Shown here piece by piece: positions 37,415 through 47,360 of a stretch of 64,000 bases of DNA (the first letter of the stretch is position 1; each line of letters opens with the position of its first letter). The position numbers and the translations under genes are program-made. The DNA comes from Gymnorhina tibicen. Its lineage: Eukaryota > Chordata > Aves > Passeriformes > Artamidae. The DNA lies in contig VXAZ01007901.1 in assembly GCA_013399875.1 (NCBI GenBank), positions 62,001-126,000 of the forward strand, written 5' to 3'. Under the pieces are notes generated by a model that did no database searches, had not been told where the DNA came from, and was given only the letters and a program-made list of their open reading frames with translations.

Positions 37415-37631
37415 CAAAGCTAAACAGTTCTATGTTTCAATGATTCACTATTGGGGCTTTTTGTTGGGTTTTCTTTTTCCAACCTGCTTTTTCTTATTAT
37501 AATGTACAATACCTAATGATATTACTGCTACAGTTGGGTGGCAAAGAAAATTTCAGAGTGCAAAAATCTTTCTTACTTTCTTCACAGGAGTCTCTGGAAC
37601 CCGATGGGATGCATCCCAGAGTCCTGAGGGA
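37415..37631 (+). repeat. 217-bp duplicate, right copy (assembly artefact likely)
   Basis: Identical by eye to 37197-37413 over its full length. The right copy leads on into continuous CR1 fragment 3, while the left copy is continuous with CR1 fragment 2. Confidence 0.92.
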
Positions 37632-39078
37632 ACTGGCTGTTTTAGTTGCCAAGCCACTCTCCATGGTATTTGAAAAGTCTTGGCACGTAAAGTCGCAGGT
37701 GACTGGAAAAGAGAAATATTTGTACCCATTATTAAAAAGGGTACAAAGATAGATCCCGGGAACTCTGATCTGTCAGCCTCTGTGCATGAGAAAATAATAA
37801 ACAGAACCTTCTAGAAAGTCTGCTAAGGCACACAGAGGACAAGTAGGTGATTCCAGACAGCCAGTAAGGCTTCACTGAGGGCAAGTCTTGCCTCACCAAC
37901 CTGGTTGCATTCTGTGACAGGGTCACTCCATCAGTTGACAAGGGAGGGGCTACAGATGTCATTTATCTGGACTTCTGTAAGGTCTTTGACACAGTACCCC
38001 ACAACATCCTTCTCTGCAAATTGGACAGATATGGATTTGATAAGTGGACTGTTAGATGGATAAGAAAGGGGTTGGATGATCTCATCCAAAGTGTGGTGAT
38101 CTATGGCTCAGAGTCCTGATGGACATCAGGGACAAGTGGTGTCCCTCAGGAACCAGTGTTGTTAAATATCTTCAATGACACAGATTAAGAGATCGAGTGC
38201 ACCTTCAGCAAGTTCTCAGTTGACACCAAGCTGAGTGATGCAGCTGACATTCCTAAGGATGCCATCCAGAGGGCCGCGGACAAGATCAAGAAGTGGCCCA
38301 TGGGAATCTCATGAGATTTAACAAGGTCAAGTGCTGGTGCTGCACCTGGGTCAGGGCAACCCCTGGTGCCAACCCAGGCTGGGGATGAACAGATCGAGAG
38401 CAGCCCTGCCCAGAAGGACTTGGGGTGCTTGGGGTGAGAGGCTGGACATGAGCCAGCCATGGGCATTCCCAGCCCAGAAAGCCAAGTGTGTCCTGGGCTG
38501 CATCCAAAGCCCCGTGGGCAGCAGGGGAGGGAGGGGATTCTGCCCCTCTGCCCTGCTCTGGTGAGACCCCACCCGCAGAGCTTCCTCCAGCACAGGAAGG
38601 ACATGGAGCTGTTGGAGAAAGTCCAGAGGAAGGACACCAAGGTGATCAGAGGGGTGGAGCAGCTCTGCTATGAGTAGAGGCTGAGAGAATTGGGATTGTT
38701 CAGCCTGAAGAAGAGAAGGATAAGGAGTGACCTAATTGTGACCTTCCAGTACCTGAAGGGTGCTCACAAGAAAGATGAGAGGGACTATTTGCAAGGGCAT
38801 GGAGTGACATGACAAGAAGCAATGGCTTCAAACTGAAATGGGGTAGGTTTAGATTAGATATTAGGAAGAAATTTCTTACCACCCATGGGGGTGGTGAGAC
38901 ACTGGAATAGACTGTCCAGAGAAGTTATGGAAGTCCCAGCTCTGGAAGTTCTCAAGGCCAAGTTGGATGGAACTCTGAGCATCCTGATCTAGTGGAAGAT
39001 GTCCCTGCCCATGGCAGTGGGGTTGGAACCAGATGATCTTTAAGGTCTCTTCCAGTCCAAATCATTTTATGATTCTAA
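37588..39078 (+). mobile_element. CR1 LINE fragment 3, reverse transcriptase to 3' end
   Basis: At about 1.5 kb this is the longest CR1 in the window. It begins in the ORF2 reverse transcriptase region (readable: EPDGMHPRVLRELA, then LSMVFEKSW, about 37599-37682). The first catalytic motif survives as [16 protein letters not shown] (Asp codon 37970-37972). The second motif, normally F-A-D-D-T-K-L, reads FSVDTKL (38213-38233), so the first Asp of the catalytic pair is lost. The C-terminal domain, the 'actggaatagactgtccaga' block and the 3' end 'ttttatgattct' follow to 39078. Stops and frameshifts make it inactive. Confidence 0.9.
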
Positions 39079-41763
39079 CTGGATAAAACCAGAAAAGCAT
39101 AATTGGGCCATTCTCTAACATTATAGACTAAAAAAAAAAAAACAGCAGAAGCAAGAAACTAATCTTTATATGGTTTTTCTAAGAATTATCATATTTAATT
39201 CCATTTTATGATTTTTAATCCTAAGGGTAGGTAATACAGAAACCACTTCCTGTGACCAGGATGACATATGATGCAATGTCATTGAAACTCTCCCAAACTG
39301 TTTGAGGATAGATGCTGATGTACACCACTGTTCACAAGTTTGGGAATAGTCTCTTTTGTTTCCTTTGGTTGTACTCAGTTCATGCAGATAATGTTCTGGA
39401 TTGTGTTCATCTTAACCTATGAAAAAAAGTAGAAGCCATTCAGAAAGCAATAAAAGATTTCTGTTTTCATTTTAGAAAATGATTTTTTTTATCATCAGTA
39501 ATAAGAATGAGAGCTGACTGAGTGATAAGTAAGTAACTAAGATTTGGACCATTTTTTGCCACGAGTACAAACCTCAATTAACTAGAAAACAAATACAAGA
39601 AATCTAAAAATTCTACTTACACTGTACTTGAAAATCTATAGAGGATAAGCACCTTTCATGAGTCTTGATTGAATGAATTTTAGCATGCATTCTCAGCTAG
39701 TATGTTCACTCCTGAGATAATATATATGCATTTTATTATGTTTTTCTGCGACATATAAAGCAATACAAAATATGGTCATTGGGGGCTTGGCAGTATTTAT
39801 TCCAATTTTTCATTTGACTACTAACTAACAATTTATTAGTTGTTATTATTATAACTAACCTTTTACTTTTGGAATACAGAGAAAATCAAAGAAAACTAGA
39901 AAGACCACGTTTTCAGATGATCTCTTTGATATGATTGTTTATTTGTTCTGTCTTGTTCCGGTTTGTTTAAATGACATTCATTTTTCTCTGTTGTTTTGTT
40001 TTGGTTTTTTATTTTATAATTGTTGACACAGCTAAATTTGAAAGAATTTAAATATATTCCATTTATTGGTTTAGATTTATTCAGATATGCAATTATGTTG
40101 TGTTATTCTTTCAAGCATTTCTTATCTGAATCCTGCAGCCTTTTATTTGTCACTCTCATTCTTCCATATTTTTTTAATCCATCTTATTCTTTAACTAAGA
40201 AACATGCAAGATAAAACTTTCTCAAAAAAAAAAAATTGCAGTAATACACAGTAAAACGTGACTTTGTTTTTCAACACCTTCCTGCTTCCTATATTCCTAA
40301 ATTCTCAATTTTTTACCCGCAATCTGAAGAATCCTATTTGTTTTTTAAACTTAATCATAAGACACCACAGAGGTAATTGTCACAGTACTTGAAATAGCAA
40401 GTTATATGATATAACTCAGTTCTCAATGGCATTAATTTACTGCTATGACACTAAGAATCCCTGGAGCTTCACATCCCAAATATTTTCCGTTGTCTCTGAT
40501 AGTTAATACATTCTGTAAGGAGGTGCACTTAAGAGTTATGAAATCAAGCTAGTATTCCCAAATAAACCTTTTCAAATTTTTCCTTTTACAGGAATTAAAG
40601 AGATATCTTTTATGTTGTCTCCAATAGTAGCTAAGATTTCTTTGGTCTTAAGGCAAATATTTTCAGCCAAATCACATCAGTGGTGATAAAGAGTTACCTG
40701 CCTTTCTCATTTAACCAATGGAAATTTTCTTCATACTGGACTAGGAGAAGTCCATTGTCTTTAAGGTCTTATGGTGTGACCCAGCAAAAACATATTTGGA
40801 GGGCAAAATATTTGTGATTATTTTTAGTGAACCTCAAATATGCCATTTTCCTAACACAGAAACAAACACAAACCTCCAGTGTATTTTCTGAAGGAGAATT
40901 GCTTTCAAACTCTGAAAAAATTATCATCTAAAATATCTACAGAAGTTGAAGCACTGTGAGATATGTTATCTGAATACAACTGAATTGTTATATTGTATAG
41001 GTTATCTTAATATAATAGAATCGGTATAGTCTGAGCACCAGTCCTTCCTTTTTAGTAAGGTTCTGCATAAAGGAGGCAACAAAACAGGGACACAACTATT
41101 AATGACACACTACAAAATAGGCAGTAATTAGAGAGGTGGGGGAAAGAGAAAAAAATTTATACAATCACTATTATTTTTTCTCCTAATTTTTCTACTCCTC
41201 CTGAAGTCATCAATGTATTCTCCATTTCTCTTTACATTACAAGGCTTGTTGATTTGTTATTCATTTATTAATGGATGCTAATTGATATTGATCTCAATGC
41301 CTTTAATAATGATAATGTTTATTATCAACTCTAGTGAACAATTATTCTAAGGTGATATAACTGGAGTGAATTGTGGCTCTGAAGGCAGAATCAATATACA
41401 TAGCAAAGAGAAACATTTCTGCTTTGAAGCAGATCACAGTTAAGAAAGATTTATTTAGAAGTCATGGATAAAGACAGAGGAACAGGACACCTACAAAGAG
41501 ATGGTAGGAATAGGAGTTATGACAGCAGGAAAGAACAAGAGAAGGTTGCTGACACCATAGACAGGTTTAATTGGAAATCAGCTCCTATCCTTCACTGTCT
41601 GCAGTGCTGGATCTGCCTAGGAGCAAAGAGTCACATACAGCGAAGATGAGATAACTTCCTTACTCTTTTTGTAGCTTTGCAACTACTTAGCAAAACCAAT
41701 ACAGTTAAAAATAAAAACAGCAGTCAAAGCTGCACTTTACATTAAAGCAGAAAACCCCCTCTT
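39079..41763. other. Unique AT-rich DNA
   Basis: 2.7 kb with no recognised gene or mobile element. Poly(A) runs lie at 39130-39141 and 40225-40236. Confidence 0.5.
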
Positions 41764-41768
41764 ATATA

Positions 41769-42397
41769 TGTCCTGGTTTCAGCTGTGATGGAGTTGGTTT
41801 TGTTCCCAGTAGCTTGTCCAGTGCTGTGCTTTGTACTCAGTGTGAGAATCACGTTGAGAACACACTGATGTTTTGGCTTTTGCTAAGCAGTGTTTTCTCT
41901 GAGTCAGGGACTTGTCAGTGTTTCATGCTCTGTCAGTGAGGGACTTACACAAGAAGCTGGGAGGAATCACAGCCAGAACAGGTGATCTGAGTGAGCCAAA
42001 GTGATATTCCAACACCATAAAATGTCATGACTAGCAAACTGGTTTATATGGTAAACCATAGCAGTTGGAAGGGAGAGGGCGAGTCCTGCTTGGAGACTTG
42101 CTGGGCAATGGTCAGTGGGTGGTGACCAACTGTATTGTGCATTTCTCTGGGTTTTATTCATCTGTCTTTCTCCTTTTCATTACAGTTGTTATTTTTATTA
42201 TTATTTTGTTATCACTATTATTATCACAATTATCTTCTAATTATTTTGTCCAGTTTCAATTATCAAACTATTCTTATCTCAATCCATGAGTCTTATTCAT
42301 GTTTTTCAATCTCCCTCCCACCTCACCAAGAGAGTTGGAGGGGAGTCACTGAGCAACTGCCTGGTACTTAGTTGATGGCTGGGACTAAAGCATGACA
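41769..42397 (+). mobile_element. Solo LTR, avian ERVL type (TGTCCTGG family)
   Basis: This 629-bp LTR starts TGTCCTGGTTTCAGCTG and ends AAAGCATGACA. The layout is that of a widespread avian ERVL LTR. It has 'acacactgatgtttt' near 41861, 'caagaagctgggagg' near 41950, a TATA-like element near 42044-42050, 'gtattgtgcat' near 42131, a T/A-rich (TTA)n part at 42185-42230, 'cttatctcaatccatgag' near 42273 and a final 'ctggtacttagttga'. Flanks ATATA (41764-41768) and ATATG (42398-42402) form a 5-bp duplication with one mismatch. No internal sequence remains. Confidence 0.87.
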
Positions 42398-42402
42398 ATA
42401 TG

Positions 42403-44009
42403 AGAAGGTGTGTAAAGATTATGTGTTAAATGATACCCAATAGAAATGCATGAGCTCCCCTGTCATCCTGATTTACTGCATCATTGTTGGTACCTTTCTC
42501 CTGCAGGTCCTTGTCATTGCAAATTTCCATTCCTCCACACTGTCTGTCCTTTCCATGTATGTTCTCTTCCTCCCCCTCCCTCCTGTGTCTGTCATTGAAG
42601 GAATCTCTCGCTGTTTTGTGCAGGCTGTGGATCCCCTACAGACTGCACTTGGAACCATAAACTCTTAACTCCTTCTCAGTCATGCAGTTTATATTTTAAG
42701 CAAAATCTCTGAAAACTGAACACTGAATAAATTGTCTGGAGGCTTTGTTGTCTAGTCACAACTGAGAAGAGACTACAGTCAGATAACAGGGCATATTCAT
42801 TTGTACAATATAAATTAGGGGAAATTTACAATTATAGTAACTTGACTAATATCATATAGGTATATAGTTATATATAGTAATATCATATAGATATATAGTA
42901 TCATATATCATATAGATATATAGTATCATATATCATATAGATATATAGTCTGTGCTACTTCGACCCTACTGAGCAGTTCTAGGATTGAATGGTGAAAAAA
43001 ATTCTGTGAGCACTGCCACTGCAATGTCATTGGTACGTGAGAGGTGTTTCCATGAAAAGGCACTTATTTTTGTGGATGGACAGATTCTGGATTAGGCTGC
43101 TCCTGTGCCAGAGAAGACCAGGGTAATAAAAGCAAGTCCTTCTTTGGAGATTTGTAAGCATAATGGAAAAGAAAGTCATATATTTACAGAGCAGTAATAG
43201 AATGCTTTCTAACGGCACTCAGATTGAAGTATTGCCAAGTCCTTCTTAAGGAGTAATGGAAATGATACATCTGTATGAATAGGAAAAGATTCTTTTCTCT
43301 AGCAATAAAATGAATGATAGAATGGTTTATTACTGTTGCCAGAAAATTTATACTGACAAGTATACCCACATAATTCATTGCATTACAAAGAACATTGTAT
43401 TGTCTTGCCAAAGAAAATCATCATTTTAATTTAAGATGAATTGTACTTTAGTAGCTGGTACAGACTTCATAGATCACAGATCTGAGCAATGAAACCGATT
43501 TAAAGAAAAAAGCTAAGATATGACTTTAACAATTACCTGATTAGAACAACTTAGGCCTTTATCAGGGTTGCTGGCATTTTGAGGAAGCCATTCTGCATGA
43601 ACCAACTCATTTTACGAAAATAAAATACCTTCCATAATATCAAGCTTTAAAGTTTAAGTATACCTCAAGGTATCCAAGCTGCTTCACATACTGAAAGGAA
43701 AAAAATAATTCTGTCATCCTGTGCTCTGGAGGAATTTTTCTAGAAAGTTATGGTCCTTCTGGAGATATTTTAATCTCTTATTTTACTTGAATTGTACAAA
43801 GCATATTATTATTAGAAAAAAAATCCTCAAAGGGTCTCATTTTGTTAAGTAGAAAAGGGCTGAGACAGTGCAGTACACATTAGTGTAATTACATGATATG
43901 TAAAAAAGAAACTTTCTTAATCTCTTTCACCTAGGTGAAAGTGTGGTGTGAAATCTCTTCCACAGATACTAAAAAGAATTTTTAAAAATACATTATTGTC
44001 AAAATGCAG
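42403..44009. other. Unique AT-rich DNA with an AT minisatellite
   Basis: No gene was recognised. Apart from the tandem repeat at 42849-42949, nothing stands out. Frames at 42450-42668 and 43184-43411 have no known motif. Confidence 0.5.
42849..42949 (+). repeat. 25-bp AT-rich tandem repeat
   Basis: The unit TATCATATAGATATATAG plus TATCATA is exact at 42881-42905 and 42906-42930. A partial third copy follows at 42931-42949, and degenerate copies precede from 42849. The unit is itself built of ATATAG/ATATCA steps and can fold back on itself. Confidence 0.9.
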
Positions 44010-44412
44010 TGTAGAAATAACACAGGCCTGTTACCTCCCAAACAGGAACATGGACAAGGCAGAGATGTTTAATGCATATTTAGCCTCTGACTTCAAGACA
44101 GATGATGGGGGGGTCAAGGGGGTCTTAGTGCCCTGAACTGGAGGACCATGACTGTGAGAATGATCAACTCCCAGTGGACCATGAATTTGTGTGGGATCTG
44201 CTGTTACAGCTGAATCCCTACAAATCCATGGGGCCTGATAGGATTCATCCAATCACCCTCAAATAGCTGGCTGGTGTCATTGCTTTTCTCAATGATTTTT
44301 GAACAGTCTTGGGAATCTGGAGAGGTCCCAGGTAACTGGAAGCTGGTGAACATTGTCCTGATTTTCAAGAAGAGCAAGAAGGAGGACCCTGAAAACTATA
44401 GGCCTGTCAGTC
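44010..44412 (+). mobile_element. CR1 LINE reverse transcriptase, first part of a split copy
   Basis: Plus-strand CR1 ORF2 from the linker before the reverse transcriptase into its N-terminal part. Readable peptides are NMDKAEMFNAYLASDF (44047-44094), LNPYKSMGPDRIHP (about 44211-44252), SMIFEQSWESGEVPGNW (about 44289-44339) and FKKSKKEDPENYRPVSL (about 44364-44414). Frames shift between them. The copy is cut at 44412 by an ERVL LTR and resumes at 44913 with the next expected residues. Confidence 0.86.
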
Positions 44413-44912
44413 TGTTGTGGTTTAGGAATGGTACTCCCCAATTCAGTGCCCCCACTGAGGGTCCTAAATCACACACTGCTCTCTCACTCCCCCTTCTCCT
44501 TCCCGTCCCCCTTCTTCTTCTTGCTGTGGCAGGATAGAGTTGAGAATCAGGAGTACAAAAGGTGAAGATCATGGGTTGAGATAGTAACAGATTACTAGGA
44601 AAAGCAATGAGATAAGAAAAGGAACAGTAACAGCAACAATACCAAAAGTATACAAAAGTCACGTGCATAAATGCTCACTGCAGGCCCTGAGACAATGAAC
44701 AGTGACAGACAGCTTTCCCCCTCTGCTACATCTGGTTTTTTTACAACGGGAAGGCACACCCTCCTTCTCCAAAGTCCAAGAGTCCCTCTACCTCTGCCTC
44801 CCCACAATGACATTAGGTGGTATAGCATAACAGCTGGTCCTGGCTACACCAGCTCAGTTACACCCCCTCCCAGCTACAAAATTAACCCCGTCCTGGCCAA
44901 AACTAGGACACA
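44413..44912 (-). mobile_element. Solo LTR, avian ERVL type, inserted in CR1 (minus strand)
   Basis: The plus strand starts TGTTGTGGTTTAGG and ends ACTAGGACACA. In minus-strand sense it begins TGTGTCCTAGTTTTGGCCAGG and ends CCTAAACCACAACA, the anatomy of the avian TGTCCTGG-type ERVL LTR, with 'ctcaacccatgatct' in the U5 region (plus near 44562-44582). It is 500 bp long. The CR1 target reads AGTCT to the left (44409-44413) and ATCT to the right (44913-44916), consistent with a short duplication altered by later mutation. The C/T-rich part at 44475-44525 reflects the LTR's purine-rich 3' portion. Confidence 0.85.
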
Positions 44913-45150
44913 ATCTCACTTCGGTTCCCAGTAAAATCATGGAAAAGATTATTCTAGGAGCTATTGAAAAACACCTGGAGGACAACACAGTCATCAGTAA
45001 CAGTAACATCTCCTCTTCATGAGGAGAAAAGTTCTGTTTATCAAACCTGATTTCCTCCTGCAGCAGGATAAACCACACAGTTGATCAAAGGAAGCCAGCT
45101 GATGTAATCTTTTTGGATCTTGGCAAAGCGTTCCAAATATTAAAAGTTGT
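44913..45150 (+). mobile_element. CR1 LINE reverse transcriptase, second part of the split copy
   Basis: It resumes exactly after the LTR: LTSVPSKIMEKIILGAIEKH is readable (about 44917-44974), directly following NYRPVSL on the other side. Further on, ADVIFLDLGKAF (about 45101-45135) corresponds to the first catalytic motif of the CR1 reverse transcriptase, with the Asp in place. Similarity fades by 45150, so the copy is truncated or deleted there. Stop codons are present. Confidence 0.84.
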
Positions 45151-45780
45151 ATTCCTGGCAGGTCATAGATTTTTAGGGAGAGCAGTTTCAGCCAAAAAAT
45201 AGTTATGTTTATGCAAACAGACGAGTGACCAGAAATAGAAAATGAAAGAACTGACCATTATAAAAATTTTTCCTATTTGGAAGAGCCTACTATACAAGCA
45301 TGAGGAAGCAATAGATGAAGACAAAGCATGGAGGAATTTGAGGAAGCAATTAGCCTGTACTGATCATTCTGATAAGCAGCAGACACAACATATGACTGCT
45401 TGAGCCATGTCATGTCTTTGTAGGCACTGCTCCCAAAAAAAGGTTTTAAGGAAGGGTTTTAAAGCAGGTAACACAGGCATTACAAAGATATTCAGTCTCC
45501 TGCCTTAATTGGGACTGCTGGGGTGGAGAATTACAGATGTATTCATTTGAATATCCTGATATTTATTCATTTCAGCACAGTCCCTGACTTTAAAGCATGA
45601 ATGAAGACTGAAAACTGCTTACAAAATCAGTATTTACATCAAAAATCCAGAAGATGCTCTCCTACCATAGAATTGTGAGTTACCAACCGGCACATACATT
45701 AAAAAAAAAATGTAGTATTTACATGGCTATGTCAAAAAATCTGAAATGCTGTAATAACATATTATACATTATTGGGTAAG
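45151..45780. other. Unique DNA between CR1 relics
   Basis: No gene or recognised repeat; AT-rich. Confidence 0.45.
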
Positions 45781-46400
45781 CAGATCCCCAAAGAGACCAA
45801 AGTCTACTCTCCTGAAACCTGGTGCTGTGGTCCTGCTTTTTGCCCTTCACCCTTTTTGTAGGATCATGAACCCACATCCTTGTAGGTCACTGTAGCCAAG
45901 GCTGCCCCTGACTTTCACATCCATGACCAGTTCTTCCTTGCTCTTAAGTAGCAGGACCAGCAGAGCACCCTGCCTTCTTGGCTCCTCAATCACCCGTCAT
46001 CCACACGCTCTAGAAAATCCCCAAGACTGATTGAAGCCTTTTGTTTTGTCCCTCCAAAAGATATCAGGGTGGTTGAAGTCTCCCACAATGACCAGGGCCT
46101 GTAAATGTGATGTTTCCTCCAGTCATCTGAAGAAGGCTTCAGCTACTACTTCTTCCTGCTAAGGAGATCTGTAGCAGATACCCACTGCAGTAGCAACCAC
46201 GCTGGTCCACCTGCTGATTTTCATCCACAAGCTCCCATCTGGCTCCTTACCTATCCCTGGACAGAGCTCTGTGCATTCCTGCTGCTCTCTCACATAAAGC
46301 GAAAACCATTCTTTTCACCTTCCCACTCTGTTCTTTCTAAGGACCCTGTATCCAAACATTACAGCACTCCTTGGGAGCTCTCTTACCACACTTCCCTGAT
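45781..46400 (-). mobile_element. CR1 LINE ORF2 endonuclease relic
   Basis: Read on the minus strand this is the APE-type endonuclease domain of CR1 ORF2, the enzyme that nicks target DNA for reverse transcription. The signature GDFNHPDI is intact (46060-46083). VGICYRSP, the counterpart of the usual V-C-Y-R-P-P block, is readable near 46170-46195. The C-terminal S-D-H active-site motif reads SDL (45883-45891), so the catalytic His is lost. Frames are broken elsewhere. The strand is opposite to the CR1 at 44010-45150, so it is a separate insertion. Confidence 0.82.
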
Positions 46401-46445
46401 CCACTGACATAGCCTTATGATAGCACACAGACTTCTAACTCATTC

Positions 46446-46527
46446 TGGTTTGTTTGGGTTTTTTTGGGTTTTTTGAGTTTTTTGGTTTTTTGTTTTTGTT
46501 TTTCTTTGGTTTGGTTTAGTTTTTTTC
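46446..46527. repeat. T/G-rich low-complexity tract
   Basis: About 80 bp of TTTGG, TTTTTGGG and T runs with almost no A or C. On the minus strand it is an A/C tract of the same type as 25288-25490 and 53642-53783. It directly abuts the CR1 endonuclease relic and precedes the ERVL LTR. Confidence 0.8.
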
Positions 46528-46558
46528 ATACAGCACACACTAGAGGCATTTCACAGGT

Positions 46559-46726
46559 TGTATTAGGGGTGCATGGCAAGGTTTTGGTAGCAGGGTGGTT
46601 TCGGGGGTGGCTTCTATGAGAAGGTGCTAGAAACTTTCTTTATATTCAACAAAGCTGACTCTAAGACAGATTCACTGTTGTTGGCCAAGGCTGAGCCTGT
46701 CAGCAATGATAGTAGTGGTCTGGGAT
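46559..46726 (+). mobile_element. ERVL-like LTR, 5' part (host of a nested insertion)
   Basis: Start of a long avian ERVL-type LTR on the plus strand: TGTATTAGGGGTGCATGGC, then 'caaggttttggtagcagg', 'ggtggcttctatgagaag', 'ggccaaggctgagcctgtca', ending 'ggtctgggat' at 46726. In related avian LTRs 'tctgggat' is followed by 'aacat', and that continuation is found after the inserted LTR at 47365. Confidence 0.8.
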
Positions 46727-47360
46727 TGTTGCCTTTCCCTGGCAACCAGAATTAAAAGCCAAACATGGTTAGAGGGAGAAAAAGGGTTTTACCTCTGTAT
46801 TTATTCAAGGATCCTTTCGTGCATCACATCCAGGTAGAAAGCACCCCCGAATGCACACCAAAAATGCACACCCAAAAGTGCCCACCAGGATTTCCACCTG
46901 AGAATGCACCAGGGTGCACCTTCCGAACAATGCACTGCACTGCTCAAAGCACACACACGCAGATGCACCCAAATGCACACAAAAGCCCCCAACCCGATGA
47001 TTCGCGTATACAATTACAGACCTTGCAAAGTAGCATATCTATAAAAGATTCCCCAAGGAGAGGCTCCAGAGAAGCCCCCGTCTTGAGGAACCTTCCCCCT
47101 GGATGGGTCTATCTTGGTTTACAGAATGTGTTCTGGAGAGGACCTTGGTGTCTGGGGCTTTCTGACCCAACTGCGAGGTTTCCAAGATGTTTGGTCTCTT
47201 GGCTTAATGGAACTTTGGGTCTAAGCTAGTTATCAAACTCAGGGAATTACAAGTATGTGGGCTAAAAGCACTAAGGATACATGCAAAGCTGTAGGAAAGG
47301 GTATATGAAAAGGGTACATAAGAGGGTTATATGAAAAAGCAAAAAATCATCATGGCATCA
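46727..47360 (-). mobile_element. Solo LTR, ERV1-like (copy B), nested in ERVL LTR
   Basis: This 634-bp LTR is in inverted orientation relative to copy A at 5607-6250. The plus strand starts TGTTGCC and ends GGCATCA. The 4-bp target-site duplication GGAT is exact (46723-46726 and 47361-47364) and differs from copy A's CCTA, so the two are independent insertions. AATAAA is kept on the minus strand (plus TTTATT, 46800-46805). The frame 46765-47229 (154 codons, plus strand) runs antisense through the LTR's CA-rich repeats. It has counterparts in copy A only because the LTRs are related, and it is not a gene. Confidence 0.9.

Noticed and set aside
38185..38640. 151-codon minus-strand open frame
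   Set aside because: It lies antisense to CR1 ORF2, where GC-rich CR1 sequence gives few stops on the opposite strand.
46765..47229. 154-codon plus-strand open frame
   Set aside because: It runs antisense through a solo LTR. A related frame appears antisense in the other LTR copy (5738-6213), so it follows from LTR relatedness and CA-rich repeats, not from a gene.
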